A program made the translations under genes and the position numbers. From Megamerina dolium (Eukaryota; Arthropoda; Insecta; Diptera; Megamerinidae), in assembly GCA_963854835.1 (NCBI GenBank), contig OY978526.1, positions 15,703,277 to 15,767,276 of the forward strand: a DNA stretch of 64,000 nucleotides, given 5' to 3'. Under the pieces are notes generated by a model. That model was given only the letters and a program-made list of their open reading frames with translations. It ran no database searches and was not told where the DNA came from. Shown here in pieces: positions 1-11,754 of this stretch (positions within the stretch are counted from its first letter, which is position 1; the number at the start of each line of letters is the position of its first letter).

Positions 1-40
1 TAAAGATCACCAGATGCTGCGAGAACAACATAACGACCAG
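1..40 (-). CDS. Dscam-like exon: Ig2 continuation, cut by window edge
   Basis: After a good acceptor (TTCTTTACAG ending at 41), 40 bases are visible. With the one base carried from the Ig2 exon they read AGRYVVLAASGDL, the middle of Ig2 (the SGDL strand is typical of Dscam Ig2). The exon runs off the left edge, so its end and the second Ig2 cysteine are not visible. The short length makes it weak alone. The phase match and the direct continuation of the Dscam pattern make it convincing. Confidence 0.85.
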   Translation of the reverse strand, partial: MVVMLFSQHLVIF

Positions 41-347
41 CTGTAAAGAAATTAAGAAAGTATTATAAAAACTTTCCAAATATAGAAATTTTAAATATGA
101 AGAGGTTACACTAGCTACACAATTATGTCTGTCATGATAACTTGACCTCGATGAAAATTGGAACGTGCTGCCTTTGATTTAATAACATTTTCTTTATTTA
201 AAATAGGCACGATCGATCAACTCAACTTATAGGTCAATATCCTAAAAGATAATTGCCTAGCAAAAAACGGCTAACCCATGCTTTCTATTTCTTACAGTGC
301 CCACACAAAGCCACAGCTACTATCTGCAGGATCATGAACAGAATATA

Positions 348-525
348 AAAAAAAAATATAAATATGTGGCACTTAAAGCCCCAAAGGGCTCATTGGCCGA
401 GCTTCTCTTCCATTACTGTTGTGCGTCTTAAATTTTGGACAGTATTAGAATGGACCTACTTATTTTAGCCGGTTCCGAACGGCAGAACGCTTGTGACATC
501 ACTTTTTCTGAGCTTTGTCACAGAG
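348..525 (-). repeat. tRNA-derived SINE copy, 5'-truncated
   Basis: Reverse-orientation copy of the 3' half of the SINE seen whole at 2771-3140. It has the same segments: GCCCCAAAGGGCTCATTGG, the TTTTGGACAGTATTAGAATGG region and GTGATGTCACAAG on the other strand. It lacks the tRNA-like head. It is flanked by identical 14-bp direct repeats ATGAACAGAATATA (334-347 and 526-539), so the truncated copy is the original insertion rather than later erosion. The A/T-rich tail is on the left, as expected for minus orientation. Confidence 0.85.
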
Positions 526-818
526 ATGAACAGAATATATTCCCCTTAAAAATGACTATCATATAGCCATATTTAGTACTACGATCCTAAATTTTTTTAA
601 GTGTATGAAAAAAGTTGGAATATCACGCCCACTATTTCGTATGTGTCCTGTACAAAATCACAACATTGACTAGATGAAGTCTTTTGCTATATTGATCTTT
701 AAAATTACCGAATGCCGTCTATAATTTGCAGATCAGTTCATATTTTAGCCAAATATTTCACACAGCTCTCACACCCAGTCATTACTATAAGTCATTGCTG
801 TATGTTGTCGCTATAGTA

Positions 819-1334
819 CGAGGCGGTCCCAGAACTACATATAGATGGCGGCAGTAGTATGAAAAGAATTACTTTGGTGAAAAGTCGCAACCTTATAACA
901 CATATGTTTTAAGTTTCAATATGCCACGTGATGAAATAAAGTGATGAAATTAAAGAAAAAACGCCGCATTTTGCGAAAGAGAAAGTGTTGTTTCATCAAG
1001 ACAATGCACCAGTTCTCACATCCGCTATTGCGATGGCCAAAATCAATAACTTAAAGCTCGAATTGCTTCAGCACACACCTTATTCGTCAGATTTAGCTCC
1101 TTCGGATTATTTTCTATTCTAGAAGATTGCAAACAATGAAGAGGTGGAGTCTGCGGTAGATGGCTATTTTAATGAGCTAGACAGTTCATACTATAAACAG
1201 GGTATCGAAGCTATAGAATATCTCTGGGAAAAGTGTATAGAGTTAAAAGGAGAGTATGTTGAGAAATAAAGAAAAAATTTCCCAAATTTTTTTGAGTTTT
1301 CTTTGTTAGGTCGGATAGTTCTGGGACCGCACTC
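819..1334 (+). mobile_element. Internally deleted mariner (Tc1/mariner), 516 bp
   Basis: Flanked by TA dinucleotides (817-818 and 1335-1336). The ends are inverted copies sharing GCGGTCCCAGAACTA (823-837, and inverted at 1316-1330). Inside, about 110 bp of 5' leader (with AGATGGCGGCAGTAG) is joined to the 3' third of a mariner transposase: VLFHQDNAPV, then the PYSSDLAPSDYF motif with the third catalytic Asp, followed by a stop. The whole amino-terminal half is missing, so the copy is non-autonomous. It is closely related to the copy at 24496-25483 and shares a deletion joint near AAATTAAAGAAAAAA. Confidence 0.88.
940..1268 (+). pseudogene. Mariner transposase remnant, C-terminal part
   Basis: In one frame it reads KRRILRKRKVLFHQDNAP, then KLELLQHTPYSSDLAPSDYF, and ends after a tail resembling WEKCIELKGEYVEK. 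The second and third Asp of the DDD triad (HQD and PSD) are present; the first is deleted together with the DNA-binding domain. An in-frame TAG follows DYFLF, and later frame changes break the tail. It is not expected to be functional. Confidence 0.75.
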
Positions 1335-2770
1335 TACTATTACAAATGACTATGTAACACACATATTAGTTCGTAAGCTTAAATTTTATTGGTATATTAA
1401 AACCGTGCATGCTATGCGCACTATTTTATATACTTTTTCGCACAGAAAATCTCTATTTGAACCAGCTTAATTTTGTACAAATATGACTGTATGGCAAATA
1501 ATTTATTCGCCAAAGTTCACAAAATAAAAATTTTTAATTAACAATTTTTAAAACGTCACAGTATAGTTTTTGGGTGCAAAGTATAACCAGATCGGTTTAA
1601 ACCAATTTAAGCTTGTCAAATTTTCCCTTCACTACTAATAAATGTTTATATTAAAATATGCATATGATTGAACTTTATATTGAATTACATAGAATGATTT
1701 ATAACACTAAAACTATGAAAAAAAAATTATTAACTATTTAAATTTACTACACATATTCTCACTTATATACATATACACATTCATATCCATGCATGTTTCT
1801 CTATATATATACATATGTACAAAATAAAATATTCAAAGTGACCTCAAAAACCACATATCATAAAAAATATGTCGCATTTTTACACAAGTTCTCTTTTTAT
1901 TATGTCATCATTTCTTTTTTAACTTGAATTTTTTCTCCATTTTGATATTTAACGCCAATTTTATATCGATGTTTTTTTTCACTTAACAATGACTCAATGT
2001 TTTATACAGTTTAACACAAAAAAAAAACAGAAATTATTACTGACAGACCAAAACAAAAAAATCAATAAGTGTTGATGCTAACAATACTATTCATTTGTAC
2101 AGCAATACTATATTTTGAATAACAGTTGCATATAATGATGATGATACATAACAATTTCATTGCCACAATTTCATATAGTGTATATATAATTCAAACTGTA
2201 TATACTCCTATATATAAATAAATGCATATGGTGGTTGCAACTAAAAAAAAAATTAAATACATTTAAACTCCACGTAATATAAATGGTTATAAAAAATATA
2301 GACATATGTATATATACAATTTAATCAAATAAAAATCATTGAATTTATACTACTACTGGCCTGAAGTATTTAAAATTCCCAAAAATTATTTACATACATC
2401 AACAAAATAGTTTGTGATATTTTACGTTCGATTAGTGACTGTCGTTTTTACGAGTAAGTTATTAAAAATTTCATTATTTTTATATGAATTGAATTATGAA
2501 TATACTGATGTACTTTATGATTCATATATAAAAACAAAATATTCATGTCATTTGTCAATTTAATACATACAATAATGTAAAAATATTAATATTTTATGAC
2601 GCACTTACGGTTGGAAATAAAAAATAGAGATATATAAAAAATTGTATGTAATATTCATATTGATCGTTTAAATCGAGGTCTATAATAAGTATAAGCCAGT
2701 AACAAGCTTGAATTTTTTTTGTTTTTGCACAGCTGGAATACGTACGAATATAAGATATTGCAAATTTTAT

Positions 2771-3140
2771 GTGGGTGCCGTAGCTCAATGGTTAGTATGT
2801 TCGCCTTCTGATCTGTAGGTCGTGGTTCAATACCCGGCTGATGCATAACAAATTTAATATCGAAAAAGATCTTTCTTTCGAACGGTACCCACCTGTCGGC
2901 AAGCAATTGGCAATTCTTCCTACAGAAACAACTTGCCATGAAAAAGCTTCTAAAAAGAACTCTGTGACAAAGCTCAGAAAAAGTGATGTCACAAGTGTTC
3001 TGCCGTTCGAAACCGGCTAAAATAAGTAGGTCCATTCTAATACTGTCCAAAATTTAAGACGCACAACAGTAATGGAAGAGAAGCTCGGCCAATGAGCCCT
3101 TTGGGGCTTTAAGTGCCACATATTTATTTATTTATTTTTT
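2771..3140 (+). repeat. tRNA-derived SINE, full-length copy
   Basis: The head (2771-2845) resembles a tRNA and carries an A box (TAGCTCAATGGTTAG, 2781-2795) and a B box (GGTTCAATACC, 2824-2834), the internal RNA polymerase III promoter. A body of about 270 bp follows, ending in an A/T-rich tail of TTTA units (about 3119-3140). The same body recurs at 348-525, 23842-24171 and 28672-29043. The region around the B box (AGGTCGTGGTTC) recalls a tRNA-Lys ancestor, but this is a guess. No clear target-site duplication was seen for this copy. It lies in the Dscam-like intron, antisense to the gene. Confidence 0.88.
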
Positions 3141-5391
3141 AATTTAACTTTTAGGTTCAATAATTTTGTTAAACAATTAAGTTTAATATTGGCTATTCAG
3201 CACATTTTTTGGTGGGAGTATTTATTATCACAATTTCCAGATTTTTCCATGATATGTACTGCTTGTAAATAATTTCTTACGACATACGAAGTCTAAAAAA
3301 TATTTATTTTCAACAATGTAAAGAATTTCACTTTCAAAATAAGCAACAGGCTTTAAAATTTAATAAACGCCATTCAATTGACATCAAATTGAACTACTAT
3401 ATATTCTTTAATTATCTCCATTTTTATTAGTGTGTCGTTCTGTGGAAGTGAATAAACTCAATTAAGTAATTCAAATGAAAGGCCACCAAGTAAAATTATA
3501 ATGTATTGCAAGATCATAAAATACAAGCTCCATATATTGTACCAAATCCTAAATTGAAGCAATAAATGTTAATTTATCATATTTCTGTAGGGGCTTAAAG
3601 ATAAGTTTTTATTAACACTAATCCTAGTTAACAGATATCTTCATTGTAAATGAAAACAGTGTTCGCCATCACTTATTTCCGTCCTCTTGCCGTACATCCA
3701 GCTTAACATAACGTAGTACGTAGTATGCTGTTATAAATTGTATTCAAACTCTGAGTTCGAGGTCAATTTGAAATGTAATTAAAAGTTAGTACGTATAGTA
3801 GCACTAGTAGGTATTATAGCTGTTTGAATGTATGTTATGTGCTTACAAATAAGCAACAGGATTTTCATATCGAAACTTTATATGCAACTTTTCTACGCCG
3901 ACCCCACTTGCATGTAAATAAATAGGTACATAAACTCAATTCATATACATACATAACAATATAGGTATTTGAAAGATTTACAAAAAAAAAAAGAAAAAAG
4001 TATGTATGTGTTATATACAGTCACATTTATTATTAACGTGACCTTATTCTATTTTAATTCTATTATTTACAAAAAAGAATATCTCTCTCTTCTAACAGAT
4101 AAAATGAAATTTCTTCTATTTAAATTGCTTGCAATAATTTGGTTGCTGTAAAATACATAAAAAATACTCACGCATAGCCAAACATATAAAAAATAAAAAT
4201 ATAAACGTAAATAAAAAAGCGATCTTAATCGTAATCATCATTGTTGATTTTATCGTTTTCAATTTTGCAGCAAGACTGCAGGAGTTGTATTAAAATGATG
4301 ACAACATGTTTTTATTTTCTTTTTTTTTTTTTAGGAATGTTAAAATTAATGGACAATACATAAAAGAGAACAAACAAAATTGTACATAAACATAAAAAAA
4401 TTTCTGTTGTCAGCACAAAAAATAAAAGCAAATCTATATAATTCAATTGGATTAGGCGAAGTATACTTTAGTAAAACATACACAATGGAATACAGTGTCT
4501 GTTAATTAAGTATGATTAAAATAGAATTTTTTATATAATTCGGTTCACATTTTTGTAACCAAGGTAGATGCTTTGTGAGATTTAGGTTTCACGGTTCATT
4601 TAGAACGATTTTTAATTTGATTAGAATTTCGGTATTCTGCCCATTAATATGAGTTAAGGATACCAAGCACAATTAGTTCTATTTTTATATGATTTAATGC
4701 CATTGAGCGCATTCATCTTATTTAGCGAATATTGGCGTATTCAAAACAAATGATTTTTTTCAGATAAAGATGTACAGTAGAGTCCGCTATAATTCATATA
4801 TTAAAAACGTTCATAAAAAAGCAATTACTTTTCATTTACAAAGAAACATAAGCATAAATATAAATAAAACAAGATGAAAAGAAAAAATGTATAATACAAT
4901 ACTCGTACTATGTATTTCATCTCATTCACTTTATAATATCAATAATATTATAATGTAAAAGACGAGCCGCCAACCATACGCACCGGAAGGAAATACGCAC
5001 ATAAATTTGTGAAAAACGAAAACACACAGACAAACACTTGTCTGTATATAAATAACGCATATTAACAAATCAGCGAAACATATGTATCCAACATGTACAT
5101 ATACATACAGGATATCTGTATTATTACATTGACACACATATACTCGTAAACTGGCATACCACCATAAGACAAATAAATAGTCATACAAATAAGACTATGC
5201 CCCAAATAGTTATTTGTAAATGTAAATGAAAGAAAAAACTTCATAAACAACAACCTGCAAAAATGAAATGAAAATACAATAAAAAATAAATAAATATACA
5301 TATATCACTACAATACATATGCGTGTACACTACAATACAATAAAGTATGATACTATTGAATACATACGTAGCAACAATGAACAACACTCAC

Positions 5392-5553
5392 CAACATCCG
5401 AAAGATCCGGTAACAGTATTTCCTCGCCACGATGCCAGCTGGTCACCTTAACATACGGACGTACATAGTCCGGAATGGCGCACTTAATCAACGCCGAATT
5501 TCCCAAATATACTTCAGTACTTTCCACGTGTACATGAAATTGACGACGAACCA
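5392..5553 (-). CDS. Dscam-like exon: first half of Ig2
   Basis: A 162-bp exon, phase 1 on both sides, between an acceptor (CTCATTGTAG) and a donor (GATGTTG then GTGAGT). It reads VVRRQFHVHVESTEVYLGN, then SALIKCAIPDYVRPYVKV, TSWHRGEEILLPDLSDV, with the first Ig2 cysteine in IKC and the core Trp in SWH. This is the position and size of the alternatively spliced exon 4 cluster of Dscam1, but here only one copy is seen and no second Ig2-like exon was found in the neighbouring introns. Triplet-repeat DNA (GAT/CAT and CAG/CTG units, about 5610-5690) lies 60-135 bp upstream of its acceptor. Confidence 0.94.
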
Positions 5554-8500
5554 CTACAATGAGAATGGCAAAAACGAACAAAACGAAATGTAATAATGTA
5601 ACAGTGTGGCAAATAATGATGATTATAATAAGAATAATAATGATGATTGTGATGATGGTGATACTGACGCTGCTGCTGCTGCTGGTTGGAGTGCAAAACA
5701 ACGTTTGCAAAGACGAATAAGAAAAATGTATCAAATGTACCAGTAGATATATATGAATGAGCGAGTAATGGTGGATGATTGGTAGTACAATTCACATCAG
5801 CACCATCAACATCACCAGCACTACTATCGTAATGCTGTTGAATGAGGTCTATTCGTATATCTATGTGTATTTGTGCATATAGCACATATATGCACGAATG
5901 TACTATACAATATGCCGGTGTTCATTGAGTGAAGAATAAAATTAAAATGAGTGAATAAAAATGCATGAAATGACACGAAAAAGAATATATGTAGTGTATG
6001 TGTACTTTAACCATCGAATGATGAACAAACAAAATGAAAATATCTAAAGTCTATATGAAAATAGTATAAAAAAACGCACACACACATATATACGAGTCGG
6101 GAATACAGTATAGGATGAAGCATGAAATGTAAAGTGTAAATATTGAATGAGATTTTAAGAGACTAACATGCATGAATGGTTTTATTTAAATTTGCTAGGA
6201 GTTGAGGAGCATAGTGAAGTGCACGGAGACTGACGAAAATGTTTCGAGGTCAATGGAAATGAAAATGGAAATTCAAATGAATACGTTGTGATGTATATAC
6301 GTATGTATTCCTATGTGTTAATGTATATATGCAAACACTCGTAGTACATTTTTTTTAGTGCATACATACTATACATGTACAATAATATATAAAATAAATA
6401 AATAAACTATGTAAACAGATGAAAAACAATAAATAAAATATCAAAAATGTCAAAAATAAAACGAATTATCGAACTGATACAAATTACATATTTCAATTTG
6501 TATACAGTCATATGAATAAGTGTCCTATTTTCAAACATACATGACTGCATATGTATATTAGTTATAGGATAGTGCATAACTTTTAGATCTTTATACGAAT
6601 CCCCCCTTTTTTTTGCGAGGCTTTGTAATGAAAATGCATGAGGCAAAGAATTCTAGAAATGATGTGAAGGTAAATGGTGTCGACTCAAGATTAAAGTTTT
6701 AAAAAATGGCTGAAAAATCGACATAATGGCTCTATTACTTCGCAGGAATTGTTAGATGAATGAAATGTAACTGTGAAGATTCTTACCCCTTAGCATCATC
6801 CTTTTGAGGTGTTCTACACGGAGATAAATTATATTACTGACCTTCATTAACTTTGTTACCATAATATTTTCCACCAATTTACTTACTCCCAATAAGTCTA
6901 TAAGTCCATAAATCCATACATACATCCATACAAACCTCATTATTATTGATCTCCATATGCCACTATCCCATAGCTAACGTACACACGCATAAAAGTGTGT
7001 TTATAATAACTGTGTAGTATACATAAGTGTATGCATGTAAATAGTACTAGTCAAATTGATATACTACGAGTAGTTTGATTGATATATTGATATGCAATAT
7101 TTATTTCATCATTAGATATTTAAAATGGAACGTTTTTCTATATTCTTATTTTTGTTCTAACTTATGTAGTGATAAATATTTAATTAAATGTATTCACTAA
7201 AATGTTTTCTTTTATATTATTTTTGGGGAAAACGCCTTGCTTTGCTAATCCGTTTCAAAGTGATTATATTTCTACTATCCTTAAAGATCATATATATGAA
7301 AATAAATATTTAATTAAATTAAAATATTTCATAAAACGGAATAATACTATGTATTATTAAATATCTTTTTAATATTATATATTAAAAAGTTTTCTATTTA
7401 TAAGTATCTACAATTCATTGAACACACACTCAATATATTTTATACGTCGAAGTTTGTTTGAAGTGAAAGGTCATAATACGGTTGCAGTACTATTTCGGTT
7501 GAAAGAGCTCTATGCGAAATCTTGAAAACTTTGGAAAACTTTTCTGCTTACTTCGAACTTCACATGTATATTTTCTATTGGTATGCATTGTATTGGAAGT
7601 GTCTCTCAATATTTATATTAGTTAGATTTGATTCAGAAATAACAACGAATTATAATGCATGAGCAGTCTTTAAATTTTGGTGCTGCAAATGAGAGCTCAG
7701 TAGATAAAAACCATCATGATAAGAAATGAAATATATTTACAAAAAACAACAGCAATAATTTCATTGAGTTGAATAGCATGCTACTATAAGTAGTACAAAT
7801 AACATTATGTGTGAGCACTATTCGTTGGCGTGGTATTTTTTCCACATTACACAATCAAACACAGCCGAAATATTGGACCAAAAATTCATATTGTTACACA
7901 CGACAGCGGTGAACTTCGAACATGATCGACTAATTGTTCAGTACCATGTTATGTGACATTAATAGGTCCAAGAAAGTTGTTCTTGCACTCTACTACTACT
8001 ACTCGTTCAATTTGTATAGTATTTATGAGGGAACTTTTGTGTCATCATTTCTTCTAATGTTTGTCATATATAAATATATATTACTTTTTTAATTTAGAAT
8101 TCTTTTATTGAAATGTGTCTTTAGCAAGCACACGACGCACAAATATGCATGTAATATATAGTAATACTCTGATTCATATTTCATAAATAGATATATAATT
8201 TCACACACACACATACATATACAACTAGCAGCATTTATATGTATATATATAGTGTAATATCAACATCTGCCCTCGATAAAGCGGTATGATTAATTTTGCC
8301 TTAAGGTATGCAATGATTATTTTTCATTTATCTTTGATGTCATCTATGTTGATACGAGCAAAGATACACATATTTAAGCAAAATTATGATGATGTTGATT
8401 ATTATCATCATTAAGCGAACCAGCAGACAGACATTTGTTTGTTTACAAGTCCGTACATACAATACTTAGATATTATTAAGCATAAATAGGTAAAATAAGA

Positions 8501-10320
8501 GCAAAAGACGACGATGCCAACGACAATAATAATAGTAATACATAATAACAGTAACAGTAGCAATAAACAAAGTTTTTGACAAATTTTGTTAGAGGCGTCG
8601 TTGGCTGTCATCAATGTTTATAATGTTGCCGTAGCATTCTATAGTCATTGCTGCCGTTGGTGTTGTTGTTCTTGTTCCTATTTATATTGTACAGTATGTA
8701 CAAAGTAAATTGATTTCAACAAAGACTGTTTATCTTTGACTAATGAGAGCCCTTTGCCGACAAGAATGATACAACAGTGATGGTATATATATACATGCAT
8801 ACACATTTGATTGTCTGGGAAAATTAATTTAAACAATTTTACTTAAAATATTATTTTAATTTATTTTGCATACCTAAATCCCTAAAAATTTAAATTTTAA
8901 ATTAGAAAAATTAAGCAAATTCTTCAAAAATATTATTCTAATCGAATACAAGTTCCTATATCGAATAAAACATGTCAATTTCATATGCCATTAAATTAAT
9001 TGACATCAGGTTGAGTAGATATGCATTTTAAACACTATCATGCAAAATAGATCACAATGAAAAAGGAATATTAAAAAAATAAATGAAAAATCAAATTGAC
9101 AGCACATGCTCATATATCAAATACCATTAAACACGTACGCGTATACTGCTAATACAAACTGATGATGGGGGAGAAACAAAACAAAACACACATACCAAAA
9201 AAAGCACACGGAAAAGTAAAAGCAACAATATTGAGTATACTAAAAGTATATATGTATGTACATACTTGTAGGTGTATGTATTTTGCAGAAGTAGAAGCAA
9301 ACGATAAATTTAAATCAAGTTAAGCAAGCCAAGGATATTTAATACACTTACACAGGCACACCCAGCTACCCAATTGGAAAGTGGATAATACAGAGTCAAA
9401 ATCAACTGAATAATTTTTTGATGAAAAACTTTTACACTTTTCTAAGCGAATACGTGATATTTGTCAAGAATGATATTTTTTAAAAATATAAGAAAAGAAA
9501 AAGTGGCATATTATAGCATAATCTGCTAAAGGAAGAGCTAAGTAATTAAATTTAAAACCTTGATTTGTCTCTTTTTGCAAAGAATATCTTATTGTTTTTG
9601 GCATTTCAAATTTTAAAATTAACAAAGTGAAAATGTTAAGTGTAAAGTCTCTTATTACAGTGTTCCTATTAGCATTGTGTCTATACACTACCACCATCAT
9701 ATGATATTGCTAATACGACTACAGCTTACTATGGCTGCCACAGCAGCTAGTTAAAATATCTCATGTCGACTACGACCAAGACAACTACGATAGTGACGAT
9801 GATTACCGTCAGTCAGTCGACCCTATTGGGAGTTAATAAAAATGAAGATAACATGCATATACAAACACACACACGTGGATGCACACCCAGTATTGAAGGG
9901 ATATCACATAAAAAAGACAAGTATGTATACGATAAACGTATAAAACATAGTAAGAAAAAAAAGCAACAAAATGTGATCTACAAATTTTCGAAGTAAATTG
10001 AAAAATGAATGAACAAACGAACGAATGAATAAATGAATAAACGAAAGGAAGAGAAGACTGTATTACAAAATTGCATGTTAGTTGCAGAAGTAAATGCAAA
10101 AAAAAAATATAACAAAAAACAAAAACTAACAAAAACATAAAATATACACGCTATGCATATATGCATTTACACGCAACAGTGGTAACAGTAATGGCAGTAA
10201 CAGCAGCAACAGCAGCAGCAATATATCACTATATTACATATATTTATTGTTTATCATTTTATTTATTTTTTTATGTCTGAAACATATTTTTAGTGCGGGC
10301 ACTTATACTTATTTATTTAC
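5554..10320 (-). other. Dscam-like intron between Ig1 and Ig2
   Basis: About 4.8 kb with no recognisable transposon or extra Ig exon. It holds triplet repeats next to the Ig2 acceptor (about 5610-5690), short CA runs (about 6075 and 8203), and a CAG/CAA-type stretch at about 10180-10220. Small open frames here have no domain content and low-complexity composition. Confidence 0.75.
5610..5690. repeat. Triplet repeat near Ig2 acceptor
   Basis: Imperfect AAT/GAT units grade into GCT/CTG units. On the gene strand this is CAG then CAT/ATT repeats, located 60-135 bp upstream of the Ig2 exon acceptor, within the range where branch-point and splicing-regulator sites usually lie. Only proximity is seen; no effect is shown. 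Confidence 0.7.
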
Positions 10321-10463
10321 CTGCTTGTACCTGCACATTGCGACTTAATATAGTGCCAGCTTCATTCGTTGCACGACATCGATATGTTGCCTCATGTACA
10401 TCGGAACGATAATATTGCGCCAGAAATGGTGGAAAATATAAAGTACCATTGCCAGAAATTTTT
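10321..10463 (-). CDS. Dscam-like exon: second half of Ig1
   Basis: A 143-bp exon bounded by an acceptor (TTTTATATAG) and a donor (GCAG then GTAAAT). Joined in phase 2 to the preceding exon it restores Arg, then reads KISGNGTLYFPPFLAQYYR, followed by SDVHEATYRCRATNEAG and ILSRNVQVQA. The YxC motif supplies the second cysteine of Ig1, pairing with the one in the previous exon. NGT is a possible glycosylation site. The GTLYFPPF segment and the SRNVQV strand are hallmarks of Dscam Ig1. The exon leaves one base (phase 1) for the next codon, which the Ig2 exon completes as Val. Confidence 0.93.
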
Positions 10464-11754
10464 CTATATAAAATAAAATGGAAAAAATATTGTTATATGA
10501 TAGACAGCATGATATTGTACAGATATTATTATATTTCTTTATCTTAATAATAGTAAGAAATGCTGTGCATTTTTTGGCAACCAACATGATGTCAAAAATG
10601 TACACTTACTACAAGCACTCACACACACACATAATATGAAATATAAATGAGTATACATAAATAATCTCTCTTTACCTATATAAATATGAAAAAAAAATGA
10701 TAACTAGCGTTATCAACTAGTACTATACAATGAGTGCACTTACAAGAACATACTTTCAGTCATTCTCAAATATGTTATACGAAGCATTTAAGTAGCATTA
10801 ATCCATATGTCACGCAAATACACATGTAGCATGTGTGTATGACCCTTATTTTTGTACAATTTCTCATCATTTCATTGCAATTCAAGCAGATACTATTATT
10901 CTCTCTCCCCCCAATTAAACCTTTATTCGCTGTATACATTGTTACACAAATATTCATAGAATTCATCATTCATTATATTATATCTCAAAATAAAATAGAC
11001 AAATGTTATTTCAACCAGTTGGTAGAAATACAACAAAAATGAAATACTAGCAAGCAAACAAGCAAGCAATAGAAATATTCATGAAATAAAAGAGCAAAAA
11101 TATTTTGAAATGTGCACTTAAATAAGTTTACTGAGAACAAATATGAATAAATAAATAATAATAATAATAAAATAAAAAAAATAACGAAAACGAAAACTAC
11201 TACGAATATACAATATTTTAAGAAGCCGAAAAATCATATATATATATTATATACATACACTCGTACACACAAACTGCATTAGCATCCTTCTTTGACCTAC
11301 AAAATACACATACATATCTATACTAGCGCATAGATATGAGGTCCATACCACCACCCACTTAAGCATTTCATACGAAATGTGATCACGTATTTTTTAAATG
11401 ACATTTCATTTTGAAAAAACATAAAAATTCTTTTATAAACTTCACTACGCAGTAAATTTACCACTCAAACACACATAGAGACATAAACATTATTATCTTT
11501 CCTTTGGTAAATTGTATTGACCCTATGACAAAATAAAGTATTTACGAGTACTTCAAATATGACCTGTTCGATCTAAGATTCTGTTAATACATATTCTCAT
11601 TTTTATTTAAAATAAACAAATTTACTCTATGTTGGATGAATTGGCACTGGAGGCATATAATTGAGTTTAAAACAGTATATGGCATTGTCAACATTTTATA
11701 TTTTGTTATTGTTGATGAAGGTCAAAATTAATTACGAATAGGTTTTTTGAAGAA

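Larger units (their letters stand above)
41..5391 (-). other. Dscam-like intron between the two Ig2 exons
   Basis: About 5.35 kb of AT-rich intron. It holds a 5'-truncated SINE (348-525), an internally deleted mariner (819-1334) and a full SINE (2771-3140). The stretches 540-818, 1335-2770 and 3141-5391 contain only AT-rich sequence, short homopolymers and TATG/TACA simple repeats. No further exon or RNA gene could be supported. Confidence 0.8.

Noticed and set aside
2771..2845. Possible functional tRNA gene
   Set aside because: A and B boxes are present, but the acceptor stem and anticodon stem do not close well, and the sequence continues into the SINE body repeated elsewhere.
2655..3050. 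Open frame of 131 codons on the minus strand (and similar frames at 23843-24076 and 28761-29021)
   Set aside because: These frames are the antisense of SINE copies; the recurring peptide comes from the repeat, not from a gene.
5514..5885. Minus-strand frame of 123 codons with His/Gln repeats next to the Ig2 exon
   Set aside because: Comes from the triplet repeats in the intron, in a different frame from the Ig2 exon, and crosses its acceptor.
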